A DNA stretch of 11,764 nucleotides from contig ONUQ01000134.1 of NCBI GenBank assembly GCA_900321055.1, forward strand, positions 1 to 11,764, in the 5' to 3' direction. The position numbers and the translations under genes are program-made. The notes under the pieces were generated by a model that made no database searches, was not told the origin of the DNA, and worked only from the letters and a program-made list of their open reading frames with translations. Positions 1-7,334 of this stretch are shown here, piece after piece. This DNA comes from an uncultured Elusimicrobia bacterium. GTDB lineage: Bacteria; Elusimicrobiota; Endomicrobiia; Endomicrobiales; Endomicrobiaceae. Position 1 is the stretch's first letter; each line of letters begins with the position of its first letter.

Positions 1-962
1 TATTTAATTCTCGGATCGGCATAAGTATACAAAATATCAGCAACAATGTTTCCTAATAAAGTTAATATTGCAGTTAATGTTGCTATTTCCATAACAACAG
101 GATAATCTCTTGCCATTACAGCCTCATACCCCAGTCTTCCTATTCCCAGATAAGAAAAAATTGTTTCAAAAATAAAACTTCCTCCTATAAGTCTGGGAAT
201 GGAAAGTCCTATTATTGTTATCATCGGCAACAATGTATTTTTTAATGCATGTCTGAATATTACTTGTTTTTCGTTTAAACCTTTAGCATAAGCCGTTTTA
301 ATATAATCTTGTTTTAATACTTCCAGCATTCCAGATCTTGTATATCTTGAAAGAGTTGCCAAAGAAACTACAACGGAAACAAATACGGGTAAAATTAAAT
401 GTTTTGAAATATCCGTAAGTTTTTGAAAAATGTTCATTGTCTCAAAATTGAAAGATGTAAGACCTGATATCGGGAGCCATCCTAACTGTACTCCAAATAA
501 TATCATAAACATTAGTGCTAACCAAAATGATGGAACGGAATAAGATATAAAAAGTAAAATAGTTATGGATTTGTCTAAAAAAGTATCTTTTTTTATCGCA
601 CAGTAAATTCCTAACGGTATTGATATAAGACAAATAAAAAATAATGCTAAAGCATTAAGCAGAATTGTTGCAGGTAATCTTTCAAGTATTTTGTCTCTTG
701 CCGGTCTGGAATCTTTGAATGAATTACCAAAATCAAATATTATTAATCTTTTCAGCCAATCATAATACTGAATATACACCGGTTTATCCAATCCGTATAG
801 CTGTTGCAATCTTTCTTTTGCTTTAGATGTAACTTTCATATTCATATCGGTTATTGCATCGGTGGGTTTACCGGATGTAATATGCATGATAAAAAATGTT
901 ATTATTGTTATTCCTATCAGTATTGGAATTGATGATACAATTCTTTTAATAAAATAAATCAT
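1..962 (-). CDS. dppB: Peptide ABC transporter permease, DppB/OppB type (3' end at window edge)
   Basis: This is one of the two inner-membrane permease subunits of a dipeptide/oligopeptide/nickel-type ABC importer. Translating the minus strand from the ATG at 962 gives 320 uninterrupted residues, and codon 321 begins TA and is cut by the edge. The protein starts MIYFIKRIVSSIPILIGI, a typical first membrane segment. It carries the family signature GLDKPVYIQYYDW, then FDFGNSF and ERLPATILL, and the EAA loop that contacts the ATPase (KGLNEKQVIFRHALKNTLLP, roughly residues 225-245). It ends in ADPRIK, the usual DppB C-terminus, so almost nothing is missing. Partner genes (dppC, ATPases, binding protein) would lie to the left, outside the window. 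No Shine-Dalgarno precedes the ATG, and a TATAAT lies 8 nt upstream. Assignment to the family is firm, but the substrate (di- or oligopeptide, or nickel) cannot be read from this subunit. Confidence 0.93.
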   Translation of the reverse strand, partial: MIYFIKRIVSSIPILIGITIITFFIMHITSGKPTDAITDMNMKVTSKAKERLQQLYGLDKPVYIQYYDWLKRLIIFDFGNSFKDSRPARDKILERLPATILLNALALFFICLISIPLGIYCAIKKDTFLDKSITILLFISYSVPSFWLALMFMILFGVQLGWLPISGLTSFNFETMNIFQKLTDISKHLILPVFVSVVVSLATLSRYTRSGMLEVLKQDYIKTAYAKGLNEKQVIFRHALKNTLLPMITIIGLSIPRLIGGSFIFETIFSYLGIGRLGYEAVMARDYPVVMEIATLTAILTLLGNIVADILYTYADPRIK

Positions 963-970
963 AGATTTTT

Positions 971-976
971 ATTATA
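971..976 (-). promoter_or_regulatory. -10 box of the dppB-like permease gene
   Basis: Read on the minus strand this is a perfect TATAAT, and only 8 nt separate it from the ATG at 962. Transcription would start at or just before the start codon, giving a leaderless or nearly leaderless mRNA. No convincing -35 sits 17 nt upstream; a TTTACA at 1006-1001 is too far away (24 nt). Confidence 0.5.
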
Positions 977-992
977 CTAAAATTTTTTTAAT

Positions 993-1016
993 ATGTTTTA
1001 TGTAAACTATAAACAT
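993..1016. promoter_or_regulatory. Imperfect 24-bp dyad in the divergent dppB/cstA control region
   Basis: The arms ATGTTT and AAACAT are perfect inverted repeats separated by 12 nt. An inner GT/AC pair is also symmetric, so 16 of 24 positions are symmetric. The element sits where the -35 region of the permease promoter would be and upstream of cstA. It could be an operator for a regulator shared by the two divergent uptake genes, but AT-rich DNA produces such dyads by chance. Confidence 0.25.
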
Positions 1017-1074
1017 TTTAATAAAAAAGTTGTAGAATAACGGATAAATATATAAAAACAAATAAAAAGATATT

Positions 1075-1078
1075 GGAG
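1075..1078 (+). promoter_or_regulatory. Shine-Dalgarno of cstA
   Basis: GGAG lies 8 nt before the ATG at 1087 and fixes that start. Its presence contrasts with the other lead genes of the window (dppB-like, the 2746 gene, lspA), which lack one. A clear promoter for cstA was not found; TATAAA at 1051-1056 is the best -10 candidate. Confidence 0.65.
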
Positions 1079-1086
1079 AAAAACAA

Positions 1087-2529
1087 ATGTTTTCTTTTTT
1101 GACAGGACTTTTAATTTTATTATTGGGATATATGTCCTATTCTAAATTCGTTGAAAAGCAATTTTCACCGGACGACAGACCTACACCCGCATATACAATA
1201 AACTATGGGATAGATTTTGTTCCGTTAAGCACAAAAAGAAATCAACTGATACAACTGTTAAGTATTGCCGGTATGGGTCCGATTTTAGGGGTTATACAAG
1301 GAATACTGTTTGGTCCGATATCTTTCATTTTAATACCGTTAGGATGTATTTTTATGGGAGCCGTTCACGATTATGCGGTAGGAATAATATCAATGAGAAA
1401 TAACGGTCTGCAAATTACGGGCTTAATAGAAAAATATTTAGGCAAAACCTGGTATTGTATATTTTTCTCAATAATTGCATTGGCACTGTTGCTTCTTGCC
1501 GTTGTTTTTGTAGATACATCCGGAGATCTTTTAGCATCCGAATTTTTTAATATTACGGATTTTTCTTTAAATAATAATACACTTTTATGGATTTACGGTT
1601 CAATAATAGTTTATTATATGCTTTCAACCATGTTTTCAATAGATAAAATAATAGGTAATATTTATCCCATATTAGGACTGATTTTAGTTATAGGGACTCT
1701 TCTTTTGGTAATAGGATTTTTTGTAAAAGGGGTAAGTTTACGGGAAATAAACTTTGCTCATCTTAATATGCATCCTAAAAACATTCATTTAATTCCTATG
1801 TTTTTTATGACTATAAGTTGCGGTCTTTTATCGGGATTTCATGCCACACAATCAACGATTATCGCAAGAACCGTTAAGCATGAAAAAGAAGGGAGAAAAA
1901 TATTTTATGCAATGATGTGTTTAGAATCTTTTATTGCTATGATTTGGGCTGCCGGTGCAATGACGGTTTATAATTTAAATCTTGTTCCTCAAAATCTTGT
2001 GGGGCAAGTTCCTGCAATAAAAATTATAGCGGAATACTTTGTTCCTTCATATTTGGTTTTTATAGTAATATTTGCAATTGTTGTATTACCGATAACTACG
2101 GGAGATACTTCTTTAAGAGCATTAAGATTAAATTTATCCGATGCATTTAAAATAAAACAATCAAGTATTATGGGAAGATTTTTAATAAACATTCCTATGT
2201 TTTGCCTGGTTATACTTTCTCTTTATTTAGTAAAAACTCAATCTGATGGTTTTGCTTTGATATGGAGATATTTTACATTTGCTAATCAGTTGATAGTTTT
2301 GCCTACATTTTTTTGTGCGACCATGTATCTGTATAAGAATAAAAAAAATTATTTTATTACATTTTTCCCCGGACTATTTTTCGTTTATGTAGATGCTCTT
2401 TTTATACTAAATGCACAAATAGGTTTTAATTTAAATTATAAACTTTCAAGTTTTATTGCACTTTTATTTGTATGTTTAAGTATATTTTGGTTATCAAAAA
2501 AATTAAGAAACATCAACAGGAATAACTAG
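1087..2529 (+). CDS. cstA: Carbon starvation protein CstA-family transporter (short form)
   Basis: This is an inner-membrane transporter of the CstA/BtsT family, whose studied members take up peptides or pyruvate. At 480 residues it is the short form; the E. coli proteins are about 700. Visible family landmarks are INYGIDFVPL (residues 38-47), the SIAGMGPILG turn (59-68), GAVHDYAVGIISMRNNG (91-107), CGLLSGFHATQSTIIART (245-262) with the following HEKEGRKIFYAMMCLES, TTGDTSLRALRL (337-348), and the C-terminal LIWRYFTFANQ (391-401). Long hydrophobic stretches run through the whole chain. The start is supported by a GGAG at proper spacing. The gene stands alone, divergent from a peptide ABC permease, which fits a shared peptide-scavenging role, though this is inference. 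No defect is seen. Pyruvate versus peptide preference cannot be decided from sequence. Confidence 0.93.
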   Translation: MFSFLTGLLILLLGYMSYSKFVEKQFSPDDRPTPAYTINYGIDFVPLSTKRNQLIQLLSIAGMGPILGVIQGILFGPISFILIPLGCIFMGAVHDYAVGIISMRNNGLQITGLIEKYLGKTWYCIFFSIIALALLLLAVVFVDTSGDLLASEFFNITDFSLNNNTLLWIYGSIIVYYMLSTMFSIDKIIGNIYPILGLILVIGTLLLVIGFFVKGVSLREINFAHLNMHPKNIHLIPMFFMTISCGLLSGFHATQSTIIARTVKHEKEGRKIFYAMMCLESFIAMIWAAGAMTVYNLNLVPQNLVGQVPAIKIIAEYFVPSYLVFIVIFAIVVLPITTGDTSLRALRLNLSDAFKIKQSSIMGRFLINIPMFCLVILSLYLVKTQSDGFALIWRYFTFANQLIVLPTFFCATMYLYKNKKNYFITFFPGLFFVYVDALFILNAQIGFNLNYKLSSFIALLFVCLSIFWLSKKLRNINRNN

Positions 2530-2727
2530 AATAAAAGAAACAGAAACATCAAACAAAAACAGGTATATATATTTTACTGCTATATACTATGTGAGAATGT
2601 TTTATCTTTAAATAAGATTAATATTCAATTTTTATAGCGGTTAAAAAACATAAACAAACCGTAAAAGAACAAAAAAAATGATATTAATCGTGTATGTTAA
2701 ATAAAATTTTTTATTTTTTTTGTATTA

Positions 2728-2736
2728 TGATATAAT
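2728..2736 (+). promoter_or_regulatory. Extended -10 promoter of the 2746 operon
   Basis: TGA followed by a perfect TATAAT forms an extended -10 element that needs little -35 help, and the position 17 nt upstream is only T-rich. The box ends 9 nt before the ATG at 2746. The expected transcription start is therefore about 2743-2746, with no room for a Shine-Dalgarno; none is present. It probably drives the whole six-gene unit up to 8684. Confidence 0.6.
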
Positions 2737-2745
2737 CTAAGTATT

Positions 2746-4311
2746 ATGAATATAAAAAATATATGTTTAGTTTTGTTGTTGTTATTAAATTCCGTTTGTT
2801 TTGCAAAAAACAAGGTAGTTGTTTTTTTTGCCGAAACCATTGATGGAGTATCTGAAAAAGTTATAAATAAAATTATAGATTCCGAAAAATTTTGCTTAGC
2901 AGTTGCATTTGATGAAAACAAACATATACAAAAGTCAATTAAAGATTTAATTGCATCTGATAAAATAGAACCTATGCTAAATGTCAGTGAACCGTATTTC
3001 CCTGTAATTTCAACAGAAATAAATGTTTGTGCTTCAATAAAATTTAATAAAATTCATAGTTGTGAAAATTTTTTACAAAACTATAACGATTCTTATGACA
3101 AATTATTTGAAATTAACGATCATGGTTTGTATTTAAAATGGGCAGCTTTAAATAATGAAACATTGGAATTATTTCACAAAGAAGATATATCATGGACTAT
3201 TGCAGACTCTAATATTGATTCACAAAAAGGCTTGTTTATACAAAATAATGTTGCTTTGTTTGTACTGTATAAAAATTTTACGACTAATAAAAATAAAATA
3301 AAACAATGGTTCTCTTCAATAAAAAATCAAACTTTTGTTCCGATATTATTAACGGGATCTCATATAAAAAATGAAAAATTAATGTTAGAACTTATTGATT
3401 TTATAAATAAAACTAAAGATATTGAAGTTTATTTACCTATAGATGCCGTTGATTACGGACACAATTCTAATACTCTAAAAACGGATTTAGTATTAAAAGA
3501 ATACTCAACAAATATTCCAAAAGAATATTTATTAAAATTATATTTAGCAGATAAAGAGATTTCGGAATATATTGAAAACAGCAAAGATGAAGAGTTTCAC
3601 TCTATTTTACAAGATGAATTTTCCAATATGTACAGTTATAGTATATTAAACGGAGTAATAAATAATGATACAAAATCTGCCAGATTGTTTGATATTTCCT
3701 ATCAAAATATATTTAGAATATTAAACAAAAAACTTCCAAATATAAATGAGTTTAAAGAATCTTTAGTCATACAGGAAAAATCAAACAGAAAGGAAAATCA
3801 AAAAGAATTTTGTAAGTTTGTTAATATTAATAATTCAATAATAATAAATATTGACAGTAAGATTATATCTTTTTTTTCCATTTCTAAGGGAAATAACGAC
3901 ATATCATTTGTAACGGATGCGGATTTATCTAAACTGGATAGTGTTGATATTTATATTGATATGAATGGGATTTCTTATGCCGGATGTAAAAAAATGTTGC
4001 AACCGCTGAGTTCATATTTTGTTCCAAAACATAGTTGGGAATATGCAATAAGAATTACAAAAGAAAATGTTTATATTTACAAGTTTGTTGCGGAAAATAT
4101 TGATTTAGTTAAAACCATACCTAATACCGATTCAAAAGCTAAAATTAAAATCGCCTCCGGTATTTTAAGGGGTGATCCGTATAATTGGAATTATCAGGTC
4201 GTTGCCATAAAAGACGGTTCGGTAGTAGATTTTATTGAAGATAAAGATAAAAAGGCAGATATATTGAAAAATTTGCCGTTACAATTAAATATGTTTAAAT
4301 ATTATAAATAG
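2746..4311 (+). CDS. Secreted GH57-like protein with Glucodextran_C-like C-terminal domain, catalytic motifs apparently lost
   Basis: The protein is 521 residues with a signal peptide (residues 1-20, likely cut after CFA), so it is exported. I do not recognise it with certainty. By eye its N-terminal half follows the order of a glycoside hydrolase family 57 chain: KIEPMLNVSEPYFPVI (73-88) resembles the IELL..YYEPILPL segment. GLYLKWAALNNETLEL (127-142) resembles the GMWPSEGAVSEETLEL segment. VPILLTGSHI (198-207) resembles VPVILDGEN. In each the residues usually acidic are replaced: the nucleophile Glu position is Trp132, the FRD-type Asp segment reads LYKN (174-177), and DGEN reads TGSH. No N-terminal HxHQP motif is seen. 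The end resembles the Glucodextran_C/DOMON-like carbohydrate-binding module: VDIYIDMNG (400-408), SWEYAIRI (430-437), GDPYNWNYQV (476-485). It is first gene of the unit, 8 nt before the amidase. A non-catalytic glycan-binding role is inference. Confidence 0.55.
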   Translation: MNIKNICLVLLLLLNSVCFAKNKVVVFFAETIDGVSEKVINKIIDSEKFCLAVAFDENKHIQKSIKDLIASDKIEPMLNVSEPYFPVISTEINVCASIKFNKIHSCENFLQNYNDSYDKLFEINDHGLYLKWAALNNETLELFHKEDISWTIADSNIDSQKGLFIQNNVALFVLYKNFTTNKNKIKQWFSSIKNQTFVPILLTGSHIKNEKLMLELIDFINKTKDIEVYLPIDAVDYGHNSNTLKTDLVLKEYSTNIPKEYLLKLYLADKEISEYIENSKDEEFHSILQDEFSNMYSYSILNGVINNDTKSARLFDISYQNIFRILNKKLPNINEFKESLVIQEKSNRKENQKEFCKFVNINNSIIINIDSKIISFFSISKGNNDISFVTDADLSKLDSVDIYIDMNGISYAGCKKMLQPLSSYFVPKHSWEYAIRITKENVYIYKFVAENIDLVKTIPNTDSKAKIKIASGILRGDPYNWNYQVVAIKDGSVVDFIEDKDKKADILKNLPLQLNMFKYYK

Positions 4312-4319
4312 CTTATTTT

Positions 4320-6182
4320 ATGAAGAAAAAATTTATTTCTATTATATTAATGTTCTTAATGTTCGCTTTTGCATCTATATTTTGTTTTGCTAAAGATAAT
4401 TTTCAAAGCACGAATATTTCCGTTGATGTTCAAAAATTAAATGTTATTTTTGATGGTAATGACTATGATGGTATGAATCTATATACCATAGATGACAGTA
4501 AGTTTGTATCTGTTAGCGAATTGGCAACATTGTTGGATGCAAGATTAGAGTGGTACTCCGTAAGTAAAAAAGTTTCTTTAAAATTAAAAAATAAAACTAT
4601 AGATATATATTACGATTCAAGAAAGGTAGGTTTTGGTAAAGATAAAGAAAAATTATCAATTCCTTCCATATTAATAAATAATGAAGTCTATGTTCCCGTA
4701 GAACTTTTACTTTTAAAAAAATTCTCTAATGCTTCAGAAATAATATTAGAATTTAATGATAAGCATAATGTTTTAACCCTATCATCTAAAGCAAACATAT
4801 CGGCAGTGAGATATTATACAAAAGAAAATGATACTGAAGTTGTTATAGAGTTGGATGAAAAAATGACACACTCCATAAGAAAAGCTAAAAACTCCATTAT
4901 TGTATCATTTCAAAGAGGAAAAATTGCTAAAAACAGTGTTGTAGCAAATAATGGAGTACTAAAAGATATTTCTTATGAAACAAAAAACAGAGAAGCTGTT
5001 TTTACAATAAATTTAGAACAAACTCCAAAATCGGTAAGAGCTAAAAAATTTAAAAAGCCTTTAAAATTGGTATTAGATATAGAACATTCAAGACCTGTAG
5101 ATATGGCACAACCCTGTAATATATACATACCTGAAACAGTGGTAGCAAGTGAAAATAAAGCCGATACCGAGTTAAAAATATTAAATGAAACAAAACCGGA
5201 AGAAAAAATAAAAGAAAATGTTAAGGAAGAAAAAGAAACTAAACAAATAGTAGAACCGGTTGCAGATGCAAAAGATATATCGGTTCCTGTATTTGATACA
5301 AAAGTAATTGCAACAGATTCACAAATTTACGACAAACCTAAAGCAGAAGATGAGTATGATGATTCTAAAGCATTATCAAAAGTACAAACAGTAAAAGTTG
5401 CTGACGAACAAATTTTAGATGATAGTTATGCAATAATAGATGATACGGAAACTTTTAAAGATATAATGCCTAAAGCAAAAGAAATATCAAAATCAGCAAA
5501 AGTAATAGTTTTAGATGCGGGACATGGCGGGCAAGATCCCGGAGCAATAGGACCTCATGGAATTAAAGAAAAGGATGTGAACTTAGCTATCGTATTGTAT
5601 TTGGAAAAACTTTTCAAAAAAGATAAAAATTACAAGGTAATTCTTACAAGAGATGATGATACTTTTATTCCGTTAGTAGAAAGAGCAAATATTGCAAATA
5701 AGAATAAGGCAGATTTATTTATATCTGTTCACTGTAATGCTAATTTAAAAAGAACCGTGTCGGGTTTTGAAATTTATTTCTTATCGGAAAATGCTTCTGA
5801 TACGGAAGCTATTTCAACGGAAGCATTAGAAAACTCGGTTTTGGCATTGGAAGATAAAACTGATGAACAAAAAACCGTTTTACAAAATATGTTGTGGTCA
5901 ATGGTGGTAAATGAATACATAAATGAATCTTCAGAACTTTCCAGTTTTATTGTCGCAGAGGCATCGGGAAGATTAAAAAGCAGTAGCAGAGGCATAAAAC
6001 AAGCAAACTTTTATGTGTTAAGAGGAACCCAAATGCCATCGGTACTTGTAGAAACAGCCTACATAAGTAACTATACGGAAGAAGCAAAATTAAAAACCGG
6101 TAGTTTTCAAAAATCAGTAGCCGATTCAATTTATGAAGGTGTAAAAAAATATTATGCACGAAAACAACTTATTAAAGAATAA
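4320..6182 (+). CDS. N-acetylmuramoyl-L-alanine amidase (signal peptide, copper-amine-oxidase-N-like, AMIN, Amidase_3)
   Basis: This is an exported zinc amidase that cuts the bond between MurNAc and L-alanine in peptidoglycan, as needed for daughter-cell separation or wall turnover. In order: a signal peptide (1-24); a copper-amine-oxidase N-terminal-like module (about 45-155; SVSELATLLDARLEWYS and NEVYVPVELLLLKKF); an AMIN-like beta domain (about 158-258); a charged Lys/Glu/Asp-rich linker (about 259-390); and a C-terminal Amidase_3 domain (394-612). All zinc ligands are present: His402 in DAGHGG, Glu417 in GIKEKD, His471 in ISVHCNA. The catalytic Glu578 in VLVETAYISN is also there, so the enzyme should be active. 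The insert between His471 and Glu578 holds the acidic helix region that in AmiB/AmiC enzymes blocks the active site until an activator binds; that control is inference here. It has no evident Shine-Dalgarno and starts 8 nt after the upstream stop, suggesting coupling. Confidence 0.93.
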   Translation: MKKKFISIILMFLMFAFASIFCFAKDNFQSTNISVDVQKLNVIFDGNDYDGMNLYTIDDSKFVSVSELATLLDARLEWYSVSKKVSLKLKNKTIDIYYDSRKVGFGKDKEKLSIPSILINNEVYVPVELLLLKKFSNASEIILEFNDKHNVLTLSSKANISAVRYYTKENDTEVVIELDEKMTHSIRKAKNSIIVSFQRGKIAKNSVVANNGVLKDISYETKNREAVFTINLEQTPKSVRAKKFKKPLKLVLDIEHSRPVDMAQPCNIYIPETVVASENKADTELKILNETKPEEKIKENVKEEKETKQIVEPVADAKDISVPVFDTKVIATDSQIYDKPKAEDEYDDSKALSKVQTVKVADEQILDDSYAIIDDTETFKDIMPKAKEISKSAKVIVLDAGHGGQDPGAIGPHGIKEKDVNLAIVLYLEKLFKKDKNYKVILTRDDDTFIPLVERANIANKNKADLFISVHCNANLKRTVSGFEIYFLSENASDTEAISTEALENSVLALEDKTDEQKTVLQNMLWSMVVNEYINESSELSSFIVAEASGRLKSSSRGIKQANFYVLRGTQMPSVLVETAYISNYTEEAKLKTGSFQKSVADSIYEGVKKYYARKQLIKE

Positions 6183-6966
6183 CCCTATAGGAATATTTGA
6201 TTCAGGTTTTGGCGGACTTACGGTAATGTCTGCAATATCAAAACTTATGCCAAAAGAAGATATTATTTATTTTGGTGATAGTGCTCATGTCCCTTACGGT
6301 TCAAAATCAAAAAAGGTTGTTACCGATTTTGCCGTAAAAATTTCAAAATTTCTAATAAAAAATAATGTTAAAATTATAGTTATAGCTTGTAATACGGCAT
6401 CTGCTTTTAGCTTAAATACTCTCAAAAAAATTGTAAATATTCCTGTAATAGGTGTAATTAAGCCGGGATCTGTTTCTGCAATAAACAATACAAAGAACAA
6501 CAAAATCGGAGTAATCGGAACGGAAGGAACAATTAAAAGTGATGCATACCCGAAACAAATAAAAAAACTTAATAAAAAAATACAATGTTATTCTCAAAGT
6601 TGCCAATTATTTGTTCCGTTGGTAGAAGAAGGTTGGCTTAATAGTGAAGTAACAAACAAAATAATAAAAATATATTTAAAAGATATTGTAGCTAAAAACA
6701 TAGATACTCTCATTTTAGGGTGTACTCATTATCCGTTATTAAAAAAATCCATACAAAAAATTATAGGTAATAAAATAAAAATAGTGGATTCAGCAACAGC
6801 TGTTGCAGATTCGGTAAAAAGCTTATTGGAAAAAAATAATCTTATAAAACAAAAAGGTATTGGAAAATATAAATTTTTTGTTAGTGATAGTCCTGAAAAA
6901 TTTAAAAATTTAGGAAGTAAGTTTTTAGGAAACAGAATAAATAAAGTTGTAAAGGTGGAATTATAA
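6154..6966 (+). CDS. murI: Glutamate racemase
   Basis: The enzyme converts L- to D-glutamate in the cytoplasm for peptidoglycan stem peptides. It has 270 residues, the usual length. Key motifs are PIGIFDSGFGGLTV with Asp16, the catalytic Cys79 in IACNTAS, and Cys190 with His192 in LGCTHYPLL, so both Cys acid/base residues are present. The ATG at 6154 is the only start codon in frame before the conserved core. It lies inside the amidase gene, giving a 29-nt overlap, with AAGGTG at 6136-6141 as a somewhat distant ribosome site (12 nt). Placement directly behind an amidase makes sense as envelope genes, while the following que genes belong to tRNA modification. The stop TAA shares its last A with the queD ATG. 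No damage is visible. Confidence 0.96.
   Translation: MHENNLLKNNPIGIFDSGFGGLTVMSAISKLMPKEDIIYFGDSAHVPYGSKSKKVVTDFAVKISKFLIKNNVKIIVIACNTASAFSLNTLKKIVNIPVIGVIKPGSVSAINNTKNNKIGVIGTEGTIKSDAYPKQIKKLNKKIQCYSQSCQLFVPLVEEGWLNSEVTNKIIKIYLKDIVAKNIDTLILGCTHYPLLKKSIQKIIGNKIKIVDSATAVADSVKSLLEKNNLIKQKGIGKYKFFVSDSPEKFKNLGSKFLGNRINKVVKVEL
6953..6958 (+). promoter_or_regulatory. Shine-Dalgarno of queD
   Basis: AGGTGG lies 7 nt before the queD ATG and inside the last codons of murI. It settles the start at 6966 and supports translation by re-initiation or coupling within the operon. Confidence 0.6.
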
Positions 6967-7334
6967 TGAAATACAAACTTTCGGTATTAAAACATTTTTC
7001 ATCAGCTCATGCTCTAAGAGGATATAAAGGAAAATGTGAAAATTTACATGGACATAATTGGAGAGTCAGAGTTTGCCTTTGCGGAACTAAACTTAATGAA
7101 ATCGGTCTGCTGGTAGATTTTACCGACATGAAATCTCATTTAGATAAAATAATGAAAACATTAGATCATAAATTCTTAAATGAAAATTCACCTTTTGATA
7201 AAATAAATCCTACGGCAGAAAATATAGCAACATACATATTTAATGAAATGAAAATTTTTGAAACAGACGACATAAAAGTGTGTGAAGTTGAAGTTTGGGA
7301 AAGTGATACATCTTCAGCGGTGGTGTCATTATGA
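6966..7334 (+). CDS. queD: 6-carboxytetrahydropterin synthase (QueD)
   Basis: QueD converts 7,8-dihydroneopterin triphosphate to 6-carboxy-5,6,7,8-tetrahydropterin, the first committed step to the queuosine precursor preQ0. At 122 residues it is normal size for the single-domain T-fold enzyme. Zinc ligands His15 (SSAHAL), His28 and His30 (NLHGHNW) are present, with the catalytic Cys24 just before them. DHKFLN, the TAENIATYIF helix and the C-terminal Glu in EVWESDTSS follow the family pattern. That is the QueD rather than the eukaryotic PTPS arrangement (Cys in CENLHGH). It overlaps queC by 4 nt in an ATGA junction, so the two are probably translationally coupled. The GTP cyclohydrolase (folE) that supplies the substrate is not in this window. 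Confidence 0.96.
   Translation: MKYKLSVLKHFSSAHALRGYKGKCENLHGHNWRVRVCLCGTKLNEIGLLVDFTDMKSHLDKIMKTLDHKFLNENSPFDKINPTAENIATYIFNEMKIFETDDIKVCEVEVWESDTSSAVVSL

Noticed and set aside
442..633. Short minus-strand ORF of 63 codons
   Set aside because: It lies in another frame within the DppB-like permease gene, whose translation is continuous and carries family motifs.
2563..2587. Inverted repeat GTATATA/TATATAC after cstA as a terminator
   Set aside because: The stem is 7 bp and almost all A-T with an 11-nt loop, and no T-run follows. It is too weak to call. The rest of 2530-2745 holds no gene I can recognise.
2699..2721. A-T palindrome followed by a T-run before the 2746 promoter
   Set aside because: The stem has no G-C pair and would be very unstable. 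It more likely reflects A/T tracts upstream of a promoter.
6154..6182. The 29-nt amidase/murI overlap as a sign of a frameshift or mis-called murI start
   Set aside because: Both frames keep complete family motifs, and the ATG at 6154 is the only start codon in frame before the MurI core, so the overlap is real.
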